A stretch of 50,907 nt of DNA from a virus. The position numbers and the translations under genes were made by a program. The notes beneath the pieces were generated by a model. The model saw nothing but the letters and a program-made list of their open reading frames with translations. It searched no databases and was not told the origin of the DNA. Positions 34,269 to 41,922 of this stretch are shown here, in pieces; position 1 is the first letter of the stretch; the number at the start of each line of letters is the position of its first letter. Location of the stretch: the IMG/VR virus record IMGVR_UViG_3300032222_000236, positions 1-50,907 of that record; one strand, written 5' to 3'.

Positions 34269-35627
34269 TTATGATTTGGTAAAATACATTGCATCGAAGT
34301 TAAATCCGGAATCTGCTTCACCCCCAGCTAACATCCTTGAGGGTGTATATGTTTTATCCGACCTAACCGATTTCTGACTACCACAATCCCTTACAATTAT
34401 CTCTCCTCCTTTATCTCCTACTTTCTTAGTTATACCAACCATTATCACAAAATGGCCTCTAGGTCTCCTAGATGTACCAGATACTCTGATAATCATAGGT
34501 GCTTTTATGCTCCTTAGTAGTGTTTTATAAGCTTCATAAACATCATTTTGGCTAGTGTTTCCTTTGATATTTCGTTGGCTTCTAGTAAACTTACCTCCTA
34601 AAAGTTTAGGTGCATCTGCAAAAAATACTCCAGAACTAAAATTGTTACCGGACATATACTTTCCTTTTGCAACATTTTTATCCGAATATTGATACCCACC
34701 TTTAAAATCTATAAATGTTGACTCATTTACCACATCAATTCCTTCTTTATTCTTTATTTTATACTTTTTAAGTAAATTAGCTAAACTGGTAACCAAACAC
34801 GCCCAGTTGGTTTTTTGAGCAGCAAACCCTACATCCTGTCCATAATATACATCTATATCTTCTTTTTGAAATTCTTTACCCTTACTATCAGGCAATCTTT
34901 CATTATATTCTTTTTCCGCCTGTGTATCATTTTTGTTTAGTGCACCACCATGATACTCCTTTGCAGTTGGCTCTGTCGTAACTACTGATTCATCAACATC
35001 AGGTTCTGTAGTTTCTCTCGGGTTTTGCTCTAATATATCATTTACTATTGGTGATGTTTCCGCTCTTTCTACTTCAAATCCAGCCCATGGTACTAACCCA
35101 TCCATAATAGTTTGGGTAGGTGGTGCGCCATATAATGCCTTAACATTTACAACTCCACTAACAGTTAATAAATGTTTTGTCGCAGCATTTATCAGTTTAT
35201 CAATAAATGGTTCAATTTGATTTAAACCATCCATACCATATATCTGTGGGACAGGTACACCCGGATTTGTTACAATTACACTTGTTACAGATATATTACT
35301 AGTCGCTCCCACCGCGGGAATAGGTGGTAGATTTGTTTTTTTTAAAGTTGCACCTGTCCAATATTGTATAAATCCAGTTACGAACAAATTAATTATTGGA
35401 AGTTGAACTACACTAGCGGATTGTTGGGTAAGCACGGTCACTAGCCAAGCTTTCATAGCTTGGGTATTACCCTTATCTACAGAATTTCTAAAATTCCTAT
35501 CACCTGATGAAAGAGATGTTACGGCTTTGTTATATGAGTTTGTTATACCTTCGGCTACGGTATCGATGTCAGGTGGCCCTGAACTCATTAAAGACAATAC
35601 CTCATTTTTAAAAATTTGCCAACTCAT
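34269..35627 (-). CDS. Tail protein with C-terminal papain/C39-like cysteine peptidase domain
   Basis: 452 residues. The N-terminal 200 are structural-looking (helical, then Pro-rich), with an acidic linker at about 200-255. The C-terminal domain begins QDVGFAAQKTNWACLVTSL: the Trp-Ala-Cys-Leu with a following helix fits a papain-like nucleophile (Cys near 275). RPRGHFVIMVGI provides the His (near 391) and EIIVRDCGSQ the Asp (near 411), in the order Cys-His-Asp of C39/papain-fold enzymes. It follows the spike gene by one base, so it could be carried on the tail tip and cut a wall or surface peptide at entry, or process tail proteins. Activity is not proven. Confidence 0.65.
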   Translation of the reverse strand: MSWQIFKNEVLSLMSSGPPDIDTVAEGITNSYNKAVTSLSSGDRNFRNSVDKGNTQAMKAWLVTVLTQQSASVVQLPIINLFVTGFIQYWTGATLKKTNLPPIPAVGATSNISVTSVIVTNPGVPVPQIYGMDGLNQIEPFIDKLINAATKHLLTVSGVVNVKALYGAPPTQTIMDGLVPWAGFEVERAETSPIVNDILEQNPRETTEPDVDESVVTTEPTAKEYHGGALNKNDTQAEKEYNERLPDSKGKEFQKEDIDVYYGQDVGFAAQKTNWACLVTSLANLLKKYKIKNKEGIDVVNESTFIDFKGGYQYSDKNVAKGKYMSGNNFSSGVFFADAPKLLGGKFTRSQRNIKGNTSQNDVYEAYKTLLRSIKAPMIIRVSGTSRRPRGHFVIMVGITKKVGDKGGEIIVRDCGSQKSVRSDKTYTPSRMLAGGEADSGFNFDAMYFTKS

Positions 35628-35628
35628 A

Positions 35629-36828
35629 TTAAGCTACATTTACTCTCTTAGATTTGATATTTACTAACTTGTTCTGAATAGCTTTCAAAGCATTAAGATT
35701 TGCAGGATTCATTCCACTTGTAGGTCCAGCTGGCGTTAATAATCCTCCTGCTTGTAGATTTATGATTTCCGTAATTATTTCTATTAGAATATTTTCTAAT
35801 GCATTACCCAATACGGCAGGTTGTATATTTTTATCTCCTAAATTTATAGTCCCACCATCCCCTATGTAAAGTGTAGTTCTTTTATCAACTGCACTAATAT
35901 CAATATCTCCTTTGGATTCTATGGTTATTCCTAAATTAGTATCAACCGAAAATACTCCATCGGTTACAATTGCATAATTTCCCTTTGAAAAAAAGATTGT
36001 TTCCGCAGTTCTGGTGGAAAATACTAATCTATCAGATGTGATTATTATTTGATTTCCTTTTAGCTCAGATGGGTATCCTTCAAGTGCTTCTTTCTTATTA
36101 GTTATATAGGATGGATTGAATTTAGATATATAATCACCACTTGTCATTGCAATCGTAGAGCCATCTTTATTGATGCTTTCTTCAACCTCCTTATTTAGGT
36201 CTACCGAAGAAAATTCAGGTGATTCACCATTTCTTAATATAATAGTAGGACTAATTGATTTTTTATCATTATTGAATGCACTAAATCGTATAGATTGACC
36301 AAATCTACTTTGAATTACATGGTCACCCTCATATAATTTTAATCTTCTACTTTTTCCAATTTTAAAATATTCTCCTATCTTTTTCTTAACATCTTTACCT
36401 GAGTTAGTTTGCTGAAAATTCGTTTTAAAATCCTTTAAACTTGTGCTAGGGTTTACTTTTGTAGCATTGTCATTCGCGGAAGTTTCTGTCTCACCATCGG
36501 TTGCAGAAAATAAATTTGAATTAAAATTAAATCTTCTATAATAAGGAACTCCTGATTGAGTTACAATTTCAACTATTTCGGTAATAAGAGGAATTCCATA
36601 AAAATTCTCATCTAATGGTCGTATAATGGTATCAACATTTCTACCAGGCCCACTACCCTGAACGAGTATTGACCCTGGAACAATCGGTCTACCAGTATCA
36701 TCTTTATCGAATACAAGAAAAACTTCGGTAACCTGAGCGATATATGCCCCCGCCTTACCAGAGGACATATTACCAGATGTACTTACTTTATATCCACCAC
36801 CGGTCTGTAATTGTTCATTTGTTGCCAT
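35629..36828 (-). CDS. Baseplate hub/spike protein (gp5/VgrG-like OB and beta-helix)
   Basis: 399 residues. The N-terminus (GAYIAQVTEVFLVFD; GSILVQGSGPG; PLITEIVEIV) fits an OB-fold with a variable insert. Later KLYEGDHVIQSRFGQSIRFSA is very close to the conserved EGD-x-x-xxGRFGQSIRFG motif of gp5-like/phage spike proteins. The region ITIESKGDIDISAVDKRTTLYIGDGG resembles the repetitive strands of a spike beta-helix. No lysozyme domain is present, unlike T4 gp5. Its last codon overlaps the next gene's region. It probably pierces the outer membrane. Confidence 0.82.
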   Translation of the reverse strand: MATNEQLQTGGGYKVSTSGNMSSGKAGAYIAQVTEVFLVFDKDDTGRPIVPGSILVQGSGPGRNVDTIIRPLDENFYGIPLITEIVEIVTQSGVPYYRRFNFNSNLFSATDGETETSANDNATKVNPSTSLKDFKTNFQQTNSGKDVKKKIGEYFKIGKSRRLKLYEGDHVIQSRFGQSIRFSAFNNDKKSISPTIILRNGESPEFSSVDLNKEVEESINKDGSTIAMTSGDYISKFNPSYITNKKEALEGYPSELKGNQIIITSDRLVFSTRTAETIFFSKGNYAIVTDGVFSVDTNLGITIESKGDIDISAVDKRTTLYIGDGGTINLGDKNIQPAVLGNALENILIEIITEIINLQAGGLLTPAGPTSGMNPANLNALKAIQNKLVNIKSKRVNVA

Positions 36829-37259
36829 TATTTTTTAGTTTCCTCAAGTTTCCTTTGGATTTCCTCTAATTCATATTCAATATCATCTACTTTATCCATA
36901 GTTTTGGCTTGAACATCTTTTGAAATTTTTTCCAATTCACCAAGTAACTCCTCTTTTTCTCTATCGGATAGCAATCCTCCATCGTTAGTTCCCTTATATT
37001 CCATAGCAACAAATCTTTGTCCAATTGTTGCCAATCTAATCAATATATCATCATTCTCTACCGAGAACTTAACCAAATCTTTGATAACCGGTCCAATTGC
37101 AGCAATATCCCCTGCATGTCTGATTTGTTTTTTGAATTCCTCAATCAAATCACTTATTTTCTGTTTTTTTGAATGTTGGTTAGTATATATCTCACCGAAT
37201 AAGTCAGATAACTTCTTTTCCCCAAACATTACAAAATCTGTAGATTGTTGTTTTGCCAT
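36828..37259 (-). CDS. Hypothetical 143-residue helical protein
   Basis: Charged and helical (GEKKLSDLFGEIY; ELLGELEKISKDV; a C-terminal coil ending IQRKLEETKK). I choose the ATG at 37259 (MAKQQSTDF). The frame stays open to 37412, with further ATGs at 37316 and 37382, but that stretch is better explained as the C-terminal coding of the upstream SGNH gene in another frame, which ends at 37276. The gene lies immediately before the spike gene with a one-base overlap. Possibly a hub or tail-assembly partner; family unknown. Confidence 0.6.
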   Translation of the reverse strand: MAKQQSTDFVMFGEKKLSDLFGEIYTNQHSKKQKISDLIEEFKKQIRHAGDIAAIGPVIKDLVKFSVENDDILIRLATIGQRFVAMEYKGTNDGGLLSDREKEELLGELEKISKDVQAKTMDKVDDIEYELEEIQRKLEETKK

Positions 37260-37275
37260 ATCAATAAATACCTTA

Positions 37276-37383
37276 TTAAATAATTTTTTGTGTATCGATG
37301 AATCTATGTAACTCATCTGATAATAATATATATCCTTCTGAATTAGGATGCTGTGTTCCTCTTGTATCCCATCGTTCCACATG
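37276..37383 (-). other. SGNH C-terminal catalytic block downstream of an in-frame TAG
   Basis: After the TAG at 37386-37384 the same frame runs on for 35 codons to TAA at 37278-37276. It reads HVERWDTRGTQHPNSEGY, then ILLSDELHRFID. This is the D-(x)n-HPN-x-x-GY block expected at the C-terminus of SGNH hydrolases and missing from the gene as terminated. The extension ends 16 bases before the next gene's best start. It indicates that the TAG lies inside the gene. Confidence 0.72.
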
Positions 37384-38058
37384 CTACCATAAATCAGCCC
37401 TATTAAACTCATTTAGATACCCTCTAGCGGTTTGTTTTTTGAATTGCCAATAAACTCTACTATCTATCAAATCCGTTCTATCGTAGTGAGGCAAAACACC
37501 CATAAACATATCTTCTATACCATCAATAAACATATGTTTAATTTTATAATGTTTAAAAAATTCCTGTAAAAATATTATATAGTTTTGATTAACTATACTA
37601 TAATAATTTTCGTTATATAAATTAGTTAAATAGAATTTTTTATAATCTTCCATAAAGAAATCATAATATCTATTCTCTGTTTGGGTAGATGTGAAGAATC
37701 TATCAGGTGTCTCCATTAGATGTTTTGTACTCCAACTCAACCATTCACCTTTAGGCCCTTTTGGAAAAAATGGTAGATAATCTCTAAGTGAAGAAGACCA
37801 CATAACAATAACAAAATCGTTTTTTGTAGTCTCTCCACTTTTTATATCATCTACTATTTGGTTGAATATAACATTATTGGGGTTACCACTTATCCCATTA
37901 TTTTGATAAGGTAACCCCAATTTATCACTTAGGTACTTAACCCAACTATTTTCTTTTTGATAGATTATCTTTTCGTGTTTAGAGAGGGTGTCTTCGATTT
38001 CTCTATTACAACCCTCTCCAACTGTCCAACTATCTCCGTATGCAACTATTCGTTTCAT
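37384..38058 (-). CDS. SGNH/GDSL-type hydrolase, third of four, cut short by TAG
   Basis: 224 residues to the TAG. Block I: MKRIVAYGDSWTVGEG (Ser10). Block II: NNGISGNPNNVIFNQI. Block III-like: DFVIVMWSSSLRD. The Asp-His block is absent from this product but lies immediately downstream in the same frame (37383-37276), so the protein as written would lack its catalytic His. It could be a recent pseudogene, a readthrough product of 260 residues counting the TAG, or a sequence error. It overlaps the carbamoyltransferase gene by 4 bases (ATGA), so the two are translationally coupled and may act on the same glycan. Confidence 0.75.
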   Translation of the reverse strand: MKRIVAYGDSWTVGEGCNREIEDTLSKHEKIIYQKENSWVKYLSDKLGLPYQNNGISGNPNNVIFNQIVDDIKSGETTKNDFVIVMWSSSLRDYLPFFPKGPKGEWLSWSTKHLMETPDRFFTSTQTENRYYDFFMEDYKKFYLTNLYNENYYSIVNQNYIIFLQEFFKHYKIKHMFIDGIEDMFMGVLPHYDRTDLIDSRVYWQFKKQTARGYLNEFNRADLW

Positions 38059-39740
38059 TTCTTAGTTATAACATAATCCTCTATTACTAACATATCCAAT
38101 TCAACTTCCAAAAATGTATCTATTGCAGTTTTAGGGTCTCTAATCATTGTTTGGTCTTTAATATTGAATGATGTATTAAGAACTATTGGGTATTCGTTTT
38201 GTTTTTCTAATTCAGTAAGTAAATCGTATATTCTAACGCAATCTTCTCTATTTAGGGTTTGTATTCTAGCAGTTCCATCAACATGAGTAATTGCAGGTAG
38301 CATATTTCTATACTCTTTTTTAACACCTACTATTTGATTCATATAAGGAACTGATTTATCCCATTCAAAATAGGTAGAAACATCTTCCAATTTTACAATC
38401 GGTGCGAATGGTCTAAACCCTTCTCTCTTTTTTACTATCCTATTTATTCTACTTTTCATTTCCCCATTTGTAGGGTCAGCCAAAATAGAACGATGCCCAA
38501 GGGCTCTAGCACCAAATTCCAATCTACCTTCGAACCAAGCCACAACTTTACCATTTGATATTGCATTTGCAACAACTGAAATAATTTCATCATCGGATAG
38601 TTTATTGTATATTAATTTTTTATTGTAATTTTGTAATTCTTTTTTAACCACATCACTTAAATATTTTGGGCCCAAATAAGGATTCGTATTATCAATTCTA
38701 TGTGGATGTGTACTATTATAATATGATATTAAACATGCACCAATTGAAGAACCCGCATCAGATGGTGCATTTGGTATCCATACATTTTTAAATCCTGTCT
38801 TCTTTGAAATTTTTCCATTAGCAGTTCCATTGTATGCACATCCTCCTCCTAATACTAAATTATCACATTTTGTTCTACGATGTAAATCTTTTAATAAACG
38901 AAAAAAATACATCTCATAAATGAATTGTATCGTTGCTGCTAAATCTTTATGTTGTTGTGTAATTTCTTCTTCAGGTAATCTAGGTAGAATTCCTAAATGA
39001 TTTGATAATTCTGAAGTGAACATAACCTCATCACTTTTATCATATTGAAACATTTTCATATTCAAAGTATATCCACCTTTCTTAGAAGGAAAAATTATTT
39101 CTCTAAATTTGTGCGAAAATGTTTTTGGGTTACCATATGGTGCTAACCCCATAACTTTATATTCTCCTTCATTAGGTTTGAATCCTAAGAATGCAGTAAA
39201 TGTAGAATATAACATTCCCAAAGAATGTGGGAACTTTGTAGTTTCTAATGTATCCCACTCATTTCCTTTTCCATGCGCTAAAACAGTGGTATCCCATTCT
39301 CCAACCCCATCAATACTTAATATTGCCGATTCTCTATATGGAGAGGTTAAATACGAATATCCAATATGTGAATTGTGATGTGATGTAAATTTAAGTTCAG
39401 CTTTTGAAAACATCCATTTCAATCTTTTCCTTAATTCATTATACTGTTTAACTCCTTTAAACGCAAATTTAAAAGCATCTACTATTTGTAGATTTTTTAA
39501 ACAGGTAGTTACTATTCTATGTGTTTTTATTAATGGGCTTTCATAAAAACAAACTTCTTCAACATCTTCAAATGGGATGTTAGATTCTTGCATAATCCAC
39601 TTAATGGATTTTTCTGGAAATGAACTATCATGCTTTATCCCACTAAATCTTTCTTCTTCTACTGCTAAAACCACTTTACCATCCTTAACTAAACATACGG
39701 ATGAATCGTGATAATAACAACTTATTCCTAATTGTATCAT
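38055..39740 (-). CDS. Carbamoyltransferase, NodU/TobZ family
   Basis: 561 residues, the usual size. It starts with LGISCYYHDSSVCLVKDG and EEERFSGIKHD (the YrdC-like/Kae1-like N-terminal signature of NodU-CmcH enzymes), has HHNSHIGYSY, SIDGVGEWDTT and LGGGCAYNGTANGK in the middle, and ends with the C-terminal motif EGRLEFGARALGHRSILADP. These enzymes transfer a carbamoyl group from carbamoyl phosphate onto a hydroxyl, normally of a sugar or antibiotic; some phage relatives have been proposed to act on modified DNA bases. Flanked by the sigma factor and an SGNH hydrolase with 4-base overlaps. Acceptor unknown. Confidence 0.92.
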   Translation of the reverse strand: MIQLGISCYYHDSSVCLVKDGKVVLAVEEERFSGIKHDSSFPEKSIKWIMQESNIPFEDVEEVCFYESPLIKTHRIVTTCLKNLQIVDAFKFAFKGVKQYNELRKRLKWMFSKAELKFTSHHNSHIGYSYLTSPYRESAILSIDGVGEWDTTVLAHGKGNEWDTLETTKFPHSLGMLYSTFTAFLGFKPNEGEYKVMGLAPYGNPKTFSHKFREIIFPSKKGGYTLNMKMFQYDKSDEVMFTSELSNHLGILPRLPEEEITQQHKDLAATIQFIYEMYFFRLLKDLHRRTKCDNLVLGGGCAYNGTANGKISKKTGFKNVWIPNAPSDAGSSIGACLISYYNSTHPHRIDNTNPYLGPKYLSDVVKKELQNYNKKLIYNKLSDDEIISVVANAISNGKVVAWFEGRLEFGARALGHRSILADPTNGEMKSRINRIVKKREGFRPFAPIVKLEDVSTYFEWDKSVPYMNQIVGVKKEYRNMLPAITHVDGTARIQTLNREDCVRIYDLLTELEKQNEYPIVLNTSFNIKDQTMIRDPKTAIDTFLEVELDMLVIEDYVITKK

Positions 39741-40456
39741 TTATAAAATATATCTTCTTCTATAGTAATATCTCCTGTATTAAGGTATTCTTCTAATATC
39801 GCATCCTGATGCGTTTTCATAGTAGATATTACTTTTGTTATGTAATGTGTTTTATGACCTGTCATTTCTCTTATTAACAGGTATAAACTTTTTTTGTTAA
39901 AATTTTCTATGTAATCAACTCTCCTAAATAATTCTAATATAGCATCTGCAATTTGAATATCTCTCTTCTTATCAAACACCACATTTAGTTTTACATCCCA
40001 ATATGATAACATAAGTGTTCGGAATTCAACGTGATTACTATCCGTTTCAATTGCCAAAGTATCCTCCGATGGATTCCAACTCTCAGGCATCGCAGACATC
40101 AATTCATTTTGCTTGTATCTTTTATAATTCGAATTATTTAATAGAATTAGATGATTTAATGCCATTCTAGTAAAATAAGAAAATGCCTTTCCTTTTCCTT
40201 CTTGAAACATATGAATTTTATAAATCATCTGAGATACTACTTCTCTTTTTACATCTGAATGCCCATCATCGAAGTATGAGAATTTATAAGTATTAAGCAC
40301 GTTTTCTGCTATTTTTTCAAATGGGTACTTAATCCTCTCTGTATATAATGTGTTTCTCTCTCTAAGATTATCCGATTTATTGTATGCAATTATCGCTTCT
40401 TCCGTGTCTAGAGTGAAATACATTTTACTCTTCGGTGTTTTTGGTTTTCTCGGCAT
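39737..40456 (-). CDS. Late-transcription sigma factor (T4 gp55-like)
   Basis: 239 residues. The N-terminal YFTLDTEEAIIAYNKSD followed by RNTLYTERIKYPFEKIAENV and QEGKGKAFSYFTRMALNHLI matches the short region-2-like sigma domain of T4-type gp55: binding to core RNA polymerase and recognition of an AT-rich -10 element. The C-terminal part is helical and could contact a sliding clamp as in T4, but no clamp-binding motif is obvious. It lies downstream of the host-type promoter at 41575-41605. It probably recognises the ATATTTATAATA elements. Confidence 0.82.
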   Translation of the reverse strand: MPRKPKTPKSKMYFTLDTEEAIIAYNKSDNLRERNTLYTERIKYPFEKIAENVLNTYKFSYFDDGHSDVKREVVSQMIYKIHMFQEGKGKAFSYFTRMALNHLILLNNSNYKRYKQNELMSAMPESWNPSEDTLAIETDSNHVEFRTLMLSYWDVKLNVVFDKKRDIQIADAILELFRRVDYIENFNKKSLYLLIREMTGHKTHYITKVISTMKTHQDAILEEYLNTGDITIEEDIFYK

Positions 40457-40457
40457 T

Positions 40458-40706
40458 TTATTCTATAATGTTTTTAAATTCTTCTATCTCAGTTTTGATT
40501 TCATCAAACGTAACTCCTACCTCATCATCTTTTTCAAATATTTGTTTTGCATCAATATCTCTAATATTCTGAAGTAGTTGATAATATGCATCTCTTCTAT
40601 CGATTATAAATTGCTCATATATTTCTATTTTATCTAAAGCAGTTTTTAATGTATAAAACAATACACCAATTATTACAATTAATACCGTTATCAACATGTA
40701 TTCCAT
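40458..40706 (-). CDS. Small single-pass membrane protein
   Basis: 82 residues. One N-terminal hydrophobic segment (MLITVLIVIIGVLFYTL), then a charged cytoplasmic helix and the segment RDAYYQLLQNIRDIDAKQIF with an acidic tail. It lies two bases before the gp55-like gene. The type is reminiscent of small conserved membrane proteins beside sigma factors in T4-like phages; function unknown. Confidence 0.65.
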   Translation of the reverse strand: MEYMLITVLIVIIGVLFYTLKTALDKIEIYEQFIIDRRDAYYQLLQNIRDIDAKQIFEKDDEVGVTFDEIKTEIEEFKNIIE

Positions 40707-40717
40707 AATTTTTTATT

Positions 40718-40999
40718 TTAAGCTTCACCAGGTTCTCCGAAATGCATCATAAAAGGAGAATCATCTTTTTTCTTTTTTTTGTGAATTTTCACTTCATCTT
40801 TAATCCAGTTCTCTACAATTTCTTTTTTAGTATCTATCATAGATTCTAAATCTTCTTTTGAAACTAATTCTTTTTCTATAACCAAATCAACTATTGAATA
40901 TAATAATATCTGAGTAGATAATAATTGATTACTTTGTTCTAACATTTTAGAAGTAAGAAAATCATTTAGTTCCTTTTGTGTTTGTGGTAATCCTTCCAT
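40718..40999 (-). CDS. Hypothetical 93-residue helical protein
   Basis: A helical protein (KELNDFLTSKMLEQSNQLL) with a Lys run (HKKKKKDD) and the C-terminal peptide PFMMHFGEPGEA. No family recognised. Same operon as the deformylase-like gene, three bases away. Confidence 0.6.
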   Translation of the reverse strand: MEGLPQTQKELNDFLTSKMLEQSNQLLSTQILLYSIVDLVIEKELVSKEDLESMIDTKKEIVENWIKDEVKIHKKKKKDDSPFMMHFGEPGEA

Positions 41000-41002
41000 A
41001 GT

Positions 41003-41554
41003 TTACATCAAAATATATCCTTTATCAATGTATTTGGATATATGTTTATATTTAATTTGTTCAATGTTACCACTAGGGTCTTTCGCCATAACCAATTGGT
41101 TTCTTTCATATTGAACCTGCTTTCTAATAGGTTGATTTATATTTTTATCCGCAATTGTTATACCATCTAATAGGTCAATCATTTGTTGTGCAAAAATACA
41201 CTCATCCAAACCTTCCCTATCATTTTCCATATCACCTTTGAATACCACTAATCCTAAATTATCAGTTTGAACTTCAATTGAAAAAGCTCTAACTACTATT
41301 CTACTTTTTCCATTTGTATCAAACTCCGACATTTCAGTAGATTGAAATGCATCATTTGAATACTTTGTTATGTATGGATTAATTAAAAGGAGTGGAGTTT
41401 CTGTGTTAAGATAAAATGCCCTGAATGGTAAATTAACACTTCTGGTACAAACTGCTGAAAGTTTTGTGCTGCTAGCGTAACGCTTTAATGTTTTCAATAT
41501 CAACTCCTCATCTGATTTTGTGAAAGGAGTAGATTCAATTTTAGTTAATTTCAT
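41003..41554 (-). CDS. Degenerate peptide deformylase homologue (probable pseudoenzyme)
   Basis: 183 residues with the outline of peptide deformylase: LLLINPYITKYS matches the xINPxI strand, and QQMIDLLDGITI aligns with the deformylase QHEIDHLNGVLF signature. The two metal-binding His and the catalytic Glu of that motif are Gln, Leu and Met here. The GxGLAAxQ loop is replaced by TKLSAVCT, and no EGCLS loop is seen. The fold seems kept but metal binding lost. It may serve as a binding or structural protein. First gene after the promoter at 41575-41605, upstream of the late sigma operon. Confidence 0.65.
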   Translation of the reverse strand: MKLTKIESTPFTKSDEELILKTLKRYASSTKLSAVCTRSVNLPFRAFYLNTETPLLLINPYITKYSNDAFQSTEMSEFDTNGKSRIVVRAFSIEVQTDNLGLVVFKGDMENDREGLDECIFAQQMIDLLDGITIADKNINQPIRKQVQYERNQLVMAKDPSGNIEQIKYKHISKYIDKGYILM

Positions 41555-41574
41555 ATTTTTTATTTAATATTATA

Positions 41575-41605
41575 CAAAGATAATAAAACTTTTTGAAATT
41601 TACAA
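41575..41605 (-). promoter_or_regulatory. Bacteroidota-type promoter for the sigma-factor operon
   Basis: TATCTTTG at 41582-41575 and TTG at 41605-41603, 20 bases apart, ending 20 bases before the ATG at 41554. It would start an operon of deformylase-like, two small genes, gp55-like sigma factor and carbamoyltransferase. Confidence 0.7.
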
Positions 41606-41610
41606 ATAAA

Positions 41611-41922
41611 TCAATATGTTTTTGAATTAAAATCAGTAGGATATTTAATTGGTTCTTTATGAGTTAGCCAATAGTTTACTGCATTTTGGTCGTTTATCCA
41701 CTTTTGTGTATCATTCCAATTAAATTCAGGTCTAGCATAATATGGTAACATATTCTTCATTACCAATGCTCTGTTTGGATGTGCAGTTACTTTATTTATT
41801 AAACCATCCCCATCTGTATCGATTCCGTCTATAGAACCATCTCCATCTAAATCAATCCCTCTGGCACTAAAATCTCTAGTAAGTTTTGTTAAATCTACAT
41901 CTTCATCAGATTTTTCTACGAC
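41611..41922 (-). CDS. -1 frameshift extension with DxDGDG calcium-binding motifs
   Basis: In the -1 frame relative to the membrane protein, codons run open from the slippery site to TGA at 41613-41611: 103 residues with no ATG until about residue 55, so it cannot easily be translated alone. It contains GIDLDGDGSIDGIDTDGDGL, two calcium-binding loops of the EF-hand/thrombospondin type 3 kind, and a well-formed C-terminal part (MLPYYARPEFNWND; KWINDQNAVNYWL). Together with the first 297 residues of the membrane protein it would make a 400-residue protein. This explains almost all of 41555-41915, otherwise the only gene-free stretch over 300 bases. Confidence 0.7.
   Translation of the reverse strand, partial: VVEKSDEDVDLTKLTRDFSARGIDLDGDGSIDGIDTDGDGLINKVTAHPNRALVMKNMLPYYARPEFNWNDTQKWINDQNAVNYWLTHKEPIKYPTDFNSKTY

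Noticed and set aside
37260-37412. Longer N-terminus for the helical protein at 36828
   Set aside because: In another frame this stretch encodes the conserved SGNH C-terminal block, so the coding there belongs to the other gene.
37384-41918. Whole-genome reassignment of TAG to an amino acid
   Set aside because: Very long genes such as 5000-10768 and 22511-27268 use the standard code with ordinary Gln codons and no internal TAG. TAG also ends genes at 312 and 3445. A single internal TAG does not show a changed code.
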